In this document: one piece after another, positions 1 through 6,600 of the stretch
Layout: every line of letters starts with the position of its first letter
Numbering within the stretch: the stretch's first letter is position 1
DNA from: Candidatus Methanophagales archaeon
Lineage (GTDB): Archaea; Halobacteriota; Syntropharchaeia; Alkanophagales; Methanospirareceae
Assembly: GCA_014061035.1 (NCBI GenBank)
Contig: JACGMN010000112.1
Span: 1 to 7,763, forward strand
Reading direction: 5' to 3'
DNA: 7,763 nucleotides
The notes under the pieces: model-generated
Databases searched by the model: none
What the model was told of the DNA's origin: nothing
The model's input: the letters and a program-made list of their open reading frames with translations, nothing else
Position numbers and translations under genes: made by a program

Positions 1-8
1 CTTTTCTT

Positions 9-29
9 GATTAAATAGAATATCTAAAT
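9..29 (+). promoter_or_regulatory. Possible TATA-like promoter of the HEPN/MNT pair
   Basis: An AT-rich stretch containing TTAAATAG (11-18) lies about 40 bases before the HEPN start. An archaeal initiator about 25 bases downstream would leave a short leader. The whole first 55 bases are AT-rich, so the assignment is weak. Confidence 0.3.
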
Positions 30-55
30 CAAAATAAAACAAAAGATGGAAAAAA

Positions 56-445
56 ATGCCAGAAAGGAGTAAGGACTGGATAAATCAAGCGGAAAAGGAT
101 TTAAAAGCAGTTGAAGAGCTGATGAAAAGCGAATTTTTTGAATGGTCATGCTTCATTGCCCAGCAAGCGGCGGAAAAAGCAGTTAAGGCGGCATTTCAGG
201 AATTAAACGCGGTCGCATGGGGACATTCTATCTCTGATCTCATGAGAATTCTCTCAAAGAAAGTGGTGGTGAATGAAGAACTTTTAAATTGTGCCAGGAG
301 CCTGGATAAATATTATATTCCTACCAGATACCCAAATAGCTTCGAATCTGGAAGTCCATACGAATATTTCACGAGGAGTGATGCAGAAGATGCGATCGTT
401 TGTAGTAGAAGAATCATTGAATTCTGTAAAGGTATTCTGGCTTGA
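56..445 (+). CDS. HEPN domain protein, partner of the MNT nucleotidyltransferase
   Basis: This 129-residue all-alpha protein fits the HEPN family (PF05168 type) that pairs with minimal nucleotidyltransferases in archaea and bacteria. Seen directly: an N-terminal MPERSKDWINQAEKDL stretch typical of these proteins, the AQQAAEKAVKAA helix (residues 35-46), GHSISDL (56-62) and the signature ARSLDKYYIPTRYPN (80-94). Family knowledge: HEPN proteins are often RNases or RNA-binding toxins that the MNT partner neutralises. The usual RX4-6H RNase motif is not visible: the only histidine is H57 and no arginine lies at the right distance before it; R81 is followed by YY at 86-87 instead. Cellular activity is therefore unclear. 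The MPERS start is conserved in the family as I know it; only a weak purine stretch (GATGGA, 45-50) precedes it. It overlaps the MNT gene by about 56 bp, implying co-transcription and coupled translation. Family assignment is strong; the toxin role is inferred. Confidence 0.88.
   Translation: MPERSKDWINQAEKDLKAVEELMKSEFFEWSCFIAQQAAEKAVKAAFQELNAVAWGHSISDLMRILSKKVVVNEELLNCARSLDKYYIPTRYPNSFESGSPYEYFTRSDAEDAIVCSRRIIEFCKGILA
375..382 (+). promoter_or_regulatory. Ribosome binding site deciding the MNT start
   Basis: GGAGTGAT lies inside the HEPN gene, seven bases before ATG 390. It resembles the archaeal consensus GGAGGTGAT with one base missing. It favours 390 over the in-frame ATG at 381, which overlaps the site itself. 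Confidence 0.55.
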
Positions 446-800
446 GCAAGAAAAGTTGATCAGAGAAATTTATAGAGTTGCAAGAGAGATAGGTAAAGCA
501 GACGAGAACATCTTAAAGATTATTTTATTTGGTTCTTTAGCAGAAAAAAGGGCTGTGCCTGGAAGTGACGTGGATATTTTAATCATACTCAAAAGCAATG
601 ATAAATCTTTTATGGATAGGCTTGTAGAGTGGTCTGAAAAGTTCTCATTGGATTTTCCTCTTGAAATCTTCCCTTACACAGAAAAAGAGCTGAATATTCC
701 AGTTGTTATGGAAGCAGTTAAGAAGGGAATTCCATTGTTCGAACGTAACTACTCAGGTTCAAAGTTCCGGGGTTCACGGTTCAAGGTTAGAAAACGATGA
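390..800 (+). CDS. MNT-type minimal nucleotidyltransferase, antitoxin-like partner of HEPN
   Basis: About 136 residues from the chosen ATG. It shows the Pol-beta-like nucleotidyltransferase signature: G48-S49, ten residues, then D60-x-D62 (FGSLAEKRAVPGSDVDILII), with a possible third acidic residue at E92 in PLEIF. Proteins of this family paired with HEPN partners act as antitoxins, in characterised cases by transferring AMP to the HEPN protein; that activity here is inference. Start choice: the open frame runs back to 291, but the upstream part only shadows the HEPN gene. ATG 390 has GGAGTGAT at 375-382 seven bases upstream; ATG 381 is in frame but sits inside that site. The fold should end near PLFER (residue 119). 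The last 17 residues, rich in K, R, S and F, are encoded by the palindromic repeat that begins at 745, so the natural stop was probably lost when the repeat arrived. Confidence 0.85.
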   Translation: MRSFVVEESLNSVKVFWLEQEKLIREIYRVAREIGKADENILKIILFGSLAEKRAVPGSDVDILIILKSNDKSFMDRLVEWSEKFSLDFPLEIFPYTEKELNIPVVMEAVKKGIPLFERNYSGSKFRGSRFKVRKR

Positions 801-863
801 CCATGAGCGCAAGCTAGACAACCGTGAACCTTGAACCGTGAACCTGGCAACCTGAGTAGTTAC
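745..863 (+). repeat. Palindromic element A, short copy (MITE-like)
   Basis: A 119-bp element bounded by perfect 15-bp terminal inverted repeats, GTAACTACTCAGGTT (745-759) and its complement (849-863). A second perfect inverted pair of 18 bp lies inside (771-788 with 827-844), so 33 bp can pair, interrupted by an 11-nt/4-nt internal loop, around a 38-nt terminal loop. The arms are built of heptamers such as ACCGTGA/ACCTTGA and GGTTCAA. A longer relative lies at 7513-7763 in the same orientation. No target-site duplication is visible: the 8-bp flanks GTTCGAAC and CTTCTACC differ. The left end lies inside the MNT coding frame. The structure resembles a non-autonomous transposon derivative or an extragenic palindrome, and its transcript could fold as a terminator between the convergent MNT and recQ genes. 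Confidence 0.88.
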
Positions 864-865
864 CT

Positions 866-973
866 TCTACCTAATTTAGGACGCAGATTTGCGCAGATTT
901 ACGCAGAAAACTCGATAGAAGATTCTAAGAATCTCCTCCGTCAATTCCGTATATTTAAAATCCTGATTATCTG
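866..973 (-). repeat. Repeat B, left copy, inverted relative to 3552-3660
   Basis: Read on the minus strand this stretch matches 3552-3660 on the plus strand. The first 49 bases differ at only three positions; a divergent 13-14 base segment follows; then a shared 36-base tail with one difference contains a decamer array of TCTGCGTAAA type (878-907 here). The two copies form an inverted pair around recQ. The copy begins inside recQ, covering codons 814-823 and the stop, and runs toward element A. Confidence 0.88.
876..971 (-). pseudogene. Remnant of a GxxExxY-family gene (left copy)
   Basis: In the frame shifted from recQ, the minus strand reads DNQDFKYTELTEEILRIFY followed by RV, then runs into the decamer tail and stops at 878-876. 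The ELTEEILRIFYRV part resembles the N-terminal helix of GxxExxY proteins, small PD-(D/E)XK-like proteins whose genes often lie next to CGCAGAT-rich repeats. The diagnostic GxxExxY motif is absent, so only the N-terminal stub survives. It overlaps the recQ 3' end. The assignment rests on my recognition of the family's N-terminus. Confidence 0.5.
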
Positions 974-3412
974 CTCGCCATAGTCTTCAATCTTCTTCTT
1001 CCCAACCCCTTTAATCCCATTCAACTCCTTCCGTGTCTTCGGTAACTGATTCGCCATACTGATTAGCGTGCTATCGTGAAAGACACAATAAGCTGGGATA
1101 TTCTTCTCAGAAGCAACATTTCTCCGCCATTTTTTCAACTCCCCAAGTACGCTCAAATTCCCGGAATCTTGAACCACCTCGGTTTTCGCTGGCAACCGCA
1201 AATCTATGGCTGTTCGCTCTTCCAACGCTTCTTCTGCCAACTCTGTAAGATATAGTAGGGGTCTCGGAAAATTAGAATCACCCTGTTTTGTTATCAAATA
1301 GCCTCCGTCTATCAACTGGTCAATAATACCAATCACGTCGTGTGCTGTGTATTGGTTCAAAACACCGTAATAACCCGATATCCCGGGGTTCTGCGTGATT
1401 AACTTCGTCTTTTTTGATTTCGAACCCATTAATACATTTGCTAAGCTCGTTCTGCCGACGTGATAATCCAGATTTTTCATCAGTTCAATAATAATAAATG
1501 CAATTCTGGTACTTTCAGCCGCCCCTGCATCACCGGTGGCTGATACACTCTGTTTGCCTTTCGCTAATTCAGTTACACCGTCAGCCATGAATTCCAGATC
1601 AGTTGCTTCAGTATCAGTATCAGTATCAGTGTCTTCCCCTACTAGCAATAACGGATTGCAAACGCTGCACGCATTGCACTTACGCCCTTCGCCGTAATTA
1701 TAATTGTAATCGAAATCCGCACCGAAATAATTCAGAATGAACTTCCTCTTGCATTCCTCGCTCTCTACATATTCAACTACGGCACCAATTTTTTTCATAC
1801 CTGTTCTTTCCAGCAGCGAAAAAATTTCGAGAAGTTCACTCGCGTCAACTTCTTTTATACCCGGATTAACTTTGACAGGCGTGCAAAAATCCCGTTCTTC
1901 AAGTTCTATTATCCCCCTGCTCTTCAACTCCCGTAAGATATTGTTTATCCTACCTATCGATATCTGAACAGACCTGCTCAATACTTCCAGATCTAGCCAG
2001 TTGCTCAGATTCTCTTTAAAATACGTATTTCTAACTATCTTCTCTGCATCTGCACCTTGATGGTAGTTTGACGATTCAGATTCAGATTCGGGCTCGGCAT
2101 CAACATTACCGTAAACGTCAGCGTTCAACATTTTTATCTGTGCGCGCTTGAAAATCCTGAAATACGTCCTTATCACTCTCATCCTCTCAAGATGATGCAG
2201 AGCTAATTTAATAGGGACTTCATCCAGCTTTAAATCGTTTCCCAGCCTCTTCACGTTTACATAAATTAATTTCCCCGCCTCTCGTCTCAACAAATCAAGC
2301 ACCGCTTCAATTTGCATGCGAGAAGGAGTAGTATATTGAACCAATTTTCGCAGCCGGATCTCATCCGCTTTAGAATAAAGCAAGAAGCAATGCGCGAGCT
2401 GTCCATCCCGTCCCGCACGCCCAACCTCCTGATAATAGCTCTCAATAGATTTGGGTAGATTGTAATGGATTATTGCGCGTATATCCTTTTTATCAATGCC
2501 CATCCCAAAGGCGTTTGTGGCAACTACGATTCTCGTTCGTCCGCTTATAAACTCGTTTTGTATCCTTTTTCTTTCTTCATTATCCGTTATTTTACCATGA
2601 TAGAACGATACATCCGAACTTGAACTTGATCTTTTTGCGGCTAAGCTTAAGCTTAAATACCTTGCCAGTTCCTCCGCGGTTCTTGTAAAATTAACATAGA
2701 CAATGACAGAGCCTTCGAGTTTTTCCAGAATTCTGTTCAAAATTTCTTTCTTTCCGTCGTTATTTCTCAAGCTGAGTACAGAAAATAACAGGTTCTTCCG
2801 GTCAAAACTGTCTTTGAATACATCACAGTCAACGCCCAATTGTTTTTGTATGTCTTCTTCAACCTTTTCTGTGGCTGTTGCGGTCAATCCGAGTACGGAA
2901 GGAGGCGGGTTGTTCAATGCTTTTATTACTCTTCTCAGCCGTAAATAGTCGGGTCTGAAGTTATGACCCCAGATAGAGATACAATGCACCTCGTCTATTG
3001 CTATTAAGCTGATATTACACGACTTTAATATGTTTATCAATTTGTTATCGACGAATGTCTCAGGCGCGACATACAGCATCTTCAATCTTGATTCTTTTAA
3101 TAGCTCGTATATCTGCTCTTTTCTACTCTGGTCGAGCATGGAATTTATATACGCCACGTCAAGAACACCTTTCTTCTTCAGATTATCTATCTGGTCTTTC
3201 ATCAATGCGATCAACGGGCTTACAACGACTGTCAGACCGTCAAAGATCAATGCAGGTATTTGAAAGCATAATGATTTTCCGGCACCGGTGGGTAAAATAG
3301 CCAGTGTGTTCCGCCCTACTAACACATTCTCAATTATTTCTTCTTGCTGCGGACGAAAAGAACTGTGCTTGAATACGGTAGTTAAAATTGTCAGCGGGTC
3401 TTTTGAGTTCAT
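941..3412 (-). CDS. recQ: RecQ-family 3'-5' DNA helicase with RQC and HRDC domains
   Basis: This ATP-dependent DNA helicase for repair and recombination is 823 residues long, well above the roughly 600 of E. coli RecQ. Seen: motif 0 FRPQQEEII (19-27), Walker A TGAGKS (42-47), motif II DEVH (140-143, instead of DEAH) followed by the RecQ aromatic loop CISIWGHNFRP, motif III LTATAT (176-181) and motif VI QEVGRAGRDG (328-337). About 200 residues follow with winged-helix-like character (roughly 360-430 and 465-515), then a zinc site (C554, C579, C582, C585), an RQC winged helix (about 635-735, VGRTSLANVLMGSKSKK) and HRDC (about 752-820). Hexanucleotide-encoded runs lie between domains: Ser5 (262-266), ES (442-447), YN (569-573) and DT (594-601). 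The last ten codons lie in repeat B. The ATG fits the family's N-terminus and has a TATA-like box upstream but no clear ribosome binding site. RecQ is patchy in archaea, so transfer from bacteria is possible. Confidence 0.95.
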   Translation of the reverse strand: MNSKDPLTILTTVFKHSSFRPQQEEIIENVLVGRNTLAILPTGAGKSLCFQIPALIFDGLTVVVSPLIALMKDQIDNLKKKGVLDVAYINSMLDQSRKEQIYELLKESRLKMLYVAPETFVDNKLINILKSCNISLIAIDEVHCISIWGHNFRPDYLRLRRVIKALNNPPPSVLGLTATATEKVEEDIQKQLGVDCDVFKDSFDRKNLLFSVLSLRNNDGKKEILNRILEKLEGSVIVYVNFTRTAEELARYLSLSLAAKRSSSSSDVSFYHGKITDNEERKRIQNEFISGRTRIVVATNAFGMGIDKKDIRAIIHYNLPKSIESYYQEVGRAGRDGQLAHCFLLYSKADEIRLRKLVQYTTPSRMQIEAVLDLLRREAGKLIYVNVKRLGNDLKLDEVPIKLALHHLERMRVIRTYFRIFKRAQIKMLNADVYGNVDAEPESESESSNYHQGADAEKIVRNTYFKENLSNWLDLEVLSRSVQISIGRINNILRELKSRGIIELEERDFCTPVKVNPGIKEVDASELLEIFSLLERTGMKKIGAVVEYVESEECKRKFILNYFGADFDYNYNYGEGRKCNACSVCNPLLLVGEDTDTDTDTEATDLEFMADGVTELAKGKQSVSATGDAGAAESTRIAFIIIELMKNLDYHVGRTSLANVLMGSKSKKTKLITQNPGISGYYGVLNQYTAHDVIGIIDQLIDGGYLITKQGDSNFPRPLLYLTELAEEALEERTAIDLRLPAKTEVVQDSGNLSVLGELKKWRRNVASEKNIPAYCVFHDSTLISMANQLPKTRKELNGIKGVGKKKIEDYGEQIIRILNIRN
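1610..1633 (-). repeat. Hexanucleotide repeat encoding (DT)4 in RecQ
   Basis: Four in-frame hexamers close to GATACT encode DTDTDTDT at residues 594-601. They sit just after the zinc cysteines, in an acidic linker before the RQC domain that conserved RecQ cores do not need. Confidence 0.85.
1694..1708 (-). repeat. Short repeat encoding YNYNY in the RecQ zinc region
   Basis: Residues 569-573 are YNYNY, encoded by an AT-rich repeat. They lie between the conserved NYFG stretch and GEGRKCNAC. In bacterial RecQ these two blocks are usually contiguous (YFGE...C), so this is an insertion of about eight residues between the first and second zinc cysteines. Confidence 0.6.
2072..2089 (-). repeat. Hexanucleotide repeat encoding (ES)3 in RecQ
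   Basis: Residues 442-447 are ESESES, in the context AEPESESESSN, encoded by near-identical GAATCT-type hexamers. The run lies in a linker between two winged-helix-like segments. Confidence 0.75.
2615..2629 (-). repeat. Repeat encoding Ser5 in the second RecQ helicase lobe
   Basis: Residues 262-266 are five serines encoded as TCAAGT, TCAAGT, TCG, so again a hexanucleotide unit. It sits in the loop before the conserved FYHGK strand of helicase lobe 2. Confidence 0.6.
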
Positions 3413-3451
3413 CGTGGTTTTAAATTGCTTATCTCAAATCCCACATTACGC

Positions 3452-3465
3452 TTTAAATATATAAA
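3452..3465 (-). promoter_or_regulatory. Probable archaeal TATA box of recQ
   Basis: TTTATATATTTAAA on the minus strand is centred about 46 bases upstream of the recQ ATG. A start site about 25 bases downstream of it, near 3433, would leave a leader of roughly 20 bases. The box is almost symmetric, so it could also act toward the plus strand. Confidence 0.5.
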
Positions 3466-3544
3466 GGGTTCAGGGTTAAGTCAAGGCGATAGAGGTAATG
3501 ATATCGAAGTAACGATAAAGAATAAATTTTATAATCTGACGCAG

Positions 3545-3613
3545 ATGAACACAGATAATCAAGATTTCAAATATAAGGAATTGACGGAGGAGATTCTTAG
3601 TTTGAGGAAATAG
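3545..3613 (+). pseudogene. Remnant of a GxxExxY-family gene (right copy)
   Basis: From ATG 3545 the plus strand reads MNTDNQDFKYKELTEEILS, then LRK and a stop. This resembles the first 20 residues of GxxExxY-family proteins, and the preceding GACGCAGATGAACACAGAT is a context I associate with those genes. The rest of the gene, including the GxxExxY motif, is missing, and the decamer tail of repeat B follows at once. An open frame extends back to ATG 3425, giving 62 codons, but the upstream part looks like ordinary spacer and I do not regard it as a functional gene. Confidence 0.5.
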
Positions 3614-3660
3614 TTTTCTGCGTAAATCTGCGTAAATCTGCGTCCTAAAATAAATAGAAG
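3552..3660 (+). repeat. Repeat B, right copy, inverted relative to 866-973
   Basis: This copy lies in the recQ-carB spacer. It contains the GxxExxY stub, a divergent 13-base segment and a decamer array: TCTGCGTAAA at 3617-3626 and 3627-3636, then TCTGCGTCCT at 3637-3646. Its end abuts the AT-rich region before carB. Together with the left copy it could pair across recQ, or support inversion of the recQ segment by recombination. Confidence 0.88.
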
Positions 3661-3680
3661 TTATACTTTAACTTTATATA
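3659..3680 (+). promoter_or_regulatory. Probable TATA region of carB, leaderless arrangement
   Basis: TTATACTTTA (3661-3670) and TTTATATA (3673-3680) lie just before the carB ATG at 3690. The first box is centred about 25 bases upstream, which would place the transcript start at or beside the ATG. No ribosome binding site precedes the ATG. Both points fit a leaderless archaeal mRNA. Confidence 0.5.
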
Positions 3681-3689
3681 CAATTAAAA

Positions 3690-6600
3690 ATGCCAAAGAG
3701 AACAGATATAAAGAAGATTCTGGTCATTGGTTCCGGACCGATCGTGATAGGACAGGCAGCAGAGTTCGATTACTCTGGCAGCCAGGCTTGCAAAGCTTTA
3801 CGAGAGGAAGATTATGAGATAGTGCTCGTAAACTCTAATCCTGCAACGATTATGACCGACCCGGAGATGGCAGATAGAGTATACATCGAGCCATTAACTA
3901 CTGATATTCTGACAAAGATAATAGAACGGGAGATGCCTGACGCTCTGCTACCCACTTTAGGTGGACAGACTGCGCTCAATCTTGCTATGAAACTCGGAGA
4001 GTTTGGCGTGCTCGACCGGTGTGGCGTAGAACTGATAGGGGCAAAATTAGATACGATAAAAAAAGCAGAAGATAGAGAACTATTCAAGGAATCTATCCAG
4101 AAGATAGGTTTAAACGTTCTAAGAAGTGATACAGCAAACGATCTTGATACCGCACTCGCGATCGCTGACCGGTTAGGCTACCCGGTAGTTGTCAGACCAG
4201 CGTATACTCTCGGCGGTGCGGGTGGTGGAATCGCGTACAACCGTGAAGAGTTGCATGCGATAGCAGAACGTGGCTTAGAGATCTCGATAATCAACCAGGT
4301 TCTGATAGAAGAGGGCGTGATAGGCTGGAAAGAGTTCGAACTGGAGGTTATGCGCGACCTCGCAGATAATGTCGTGATAATCTGTTCCATAGAGAACGTC
4401 GACGCTATGGGTGTCCATACCGGCGACAGTATAACTGTAGCGCCTGCTCAAACGCTGAGCGATATGGAATATCAACAGCTCAGAGACGCCGCGATTGCTA
4501 TAATAAGAGAAATAGGCGTTGAAACCGGCGGTAGTAATATCCAGTTTGCGGTCCATCCCGATTCAGGTGAATTCGTTACGATAGAGATGAATCCGCGTGT
4601 CAGCCGTTCCTCGTCTTTAGCATCGAAGGCGACCGGGTTCCCAATTGCGAAGATAGCTGCAAAGCTCGCGGTTGGCTATACTCTCGATGAAATTCCCAAT
4701 GATATAACAAAGGAGACACCGGCGAGTTTTGAACCAACAATAGATTACGTTGTAGTAAAAATACCGCGGTTTGCATTTGACAAGTTTCCTTCTGCCGACA
4801 CGACACTGGGTACACAGATGAAGGGTGTTGGCGAGGTAATGGCAATCGGCAGAACATTTGAGGAGGCGCTGCAGAAAGCTCTTAGATCGCTTGAAACCGG
4901 AAGATACGGGCTGGGATGTGACAGGAAATACAAAGATAAGACGCCAATAACCTCACCATCACTATCACGGGAAGAGATTACCGGGAAACTGCGAAGACTC
5001 AATCCTGAAAGAGTCTTTTACATAAGATATGCCTTAAAACTAGGCTTCAGCGTAGATACGATACACGAATTGACAAAGATCGACCGGTGGTTTATTCATA
5101 AGATAAAGAATATAGTCGAGACCGAAGAAGAGCTAAAAAAGCTTGCGAACGAGAATGCGAATGCGAATGCGAATGCGATTGATACGAATACGGATATAAT
5201 CCGGAGAGCGAAGAAGCATGGGTTTTCTGATCTTCAAATCGCAGAGATATTCCGCACGACAGAGGAAGAGGTAAGGAAGAGGAGGACGCGGTCTGGAATC
5301 AATGCTACCTTCAAGATGGTCGATACCTGTGCTGCCGAGTTTGAGGCAAAAACGCCTTACTACTACTCATCTTATGAAATAGAGAACGAAGTTGTTCGCA
5401 CAGACAAAAAGAGCGTTATGGTTATTGGTTCGGGACCAAATAGGATAGGGCAGGGTGTTGAATTCGATTACTGCTGCGTTCATGCTGTTCTCAGCCTTAA
5501 AGAGGAAGGATATGAGACGATAATGGTAAATTGTAACCCAGAGACGGTCTCAACAGATTATGATACTTCTGACAGGCTCTACTTCGAGCCGATCACTTAT
5601 GAGGATGTGATGAACATCTACGAGAACGAGCAGCCGGAGGGCGTAATTGTCCAGTTTGGTGGGCAAACGCCGCTGAATATAGCTAAGAAACTGCACGAAG
5701 CAGGTGTAAAGATCCTCGGTACGAGCCCTGATAGCATCCATTTAGCAGAGGATAGAGAATTATTCAGAGATATGATGAATGAATGCAATATTCCACAGCC
5801 TGAAGGCGGAACCGCGCGATCTGTTGAGGAGGCGCTTGCTGTTGGACGGAGAATAGGATTTCCTGTAGTGGTGCGACCTTCTTTTGTACTCGGAGGGCGG
5901 GGCATGGAGATTGTCTATGACGATAAGATGCTATTCGAATATGCAAAAGCGGCAGTTGAGGTCTCGCCTGAATATCCTATCTTGATCGACAAATTTCTCG
6001 ATCATGCAATAGAGGTAGAAGTAGATGCGATTGCTGATGGTACCGGAACCGGTACCGGAGTATACATTGCCGCGATTATGGAGCATATAGAGCTCGCTGA
6101 GGTTCATTCCGGAGATAGTGCATGCGTGATCCCACCACGCAACCTATCGCCTGAGAATGTGGCAGTGATAAAGGATTATACGGAGAAGATAGCCACTGCA
6201 TTGGGCGTTGTTGGACTGATAAATATACAATATGCGATTGCAGATGGTAAGGTCTATGTACTGGAAGCAAATCCCCGTGCTTCACGGACCGTCCCTTATG
6301 TAAGTAAGGTTATAGGCGTCCCAATAGCAAAGATAGCTGCGAAGGTGATGCTGGGAAAGAAATTGAAGGAGATGCCCGTGCTCAGCCTTGACCATGAACT
6401 TTCTTATTTCGGTGTAAAGGAAGCGGTATTTCCATTTGTCAAGTTCCGGGGTGTAGACCCTGTGCTGGGTCCGGAGATGAAATCAACCGGCGAAGTGATG
6501 GGTATTTCGTCCTCATTCGGACTGGCGTTTCACAAAGCTGAGGCCGCGGCTGACATGCAATTACCTCTTAGAGGAACCGTTCTAATCTCTGTCGCGGATA

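Noticed and set aside
291..389. Long N-terminal extension of the MNT protein from ATG 291
   Set aside because: It lies entirely within the HEPN gene in another frame, has no family resemblance, and ATG 390 has a good ribosome binding site and a plausible family-like start.
745..863. Target-site duplication around the short element A
   Set aside because: The 8-bp flanks differ on the two sides, and the flanks of the long copy cannot be compared because the window ends there.
878..907. CRISPR-like array of short repeats
   Set aside because: The units are 10-bp decamers in direct contact with no spacers and occur only three times; this is part of repeat B.
56..3412. A defence system combining HEPN/MNT and RecQ
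   Set aside because: The genes are convergent, separated by two repeats, and RecQ has ordinary repair-type RQC and HRDC domains. Nothing links them functionally.
3425..3613. 62-codon plus-strand gene in the recQ-carB spacer
   Set aside because: Only the last 22 codons resemble a known family, and they belong to a truncated GxxExxY stub in repeat B. The rest overlaps the recQ promoter region.
4275..4556. Minus-strand open frames inside carB, including 4275-4556 and 6645-6989
   Set aside because: They are antisense shadows of a strongly conserved coding gene and have no recognisable motifs or start signals.
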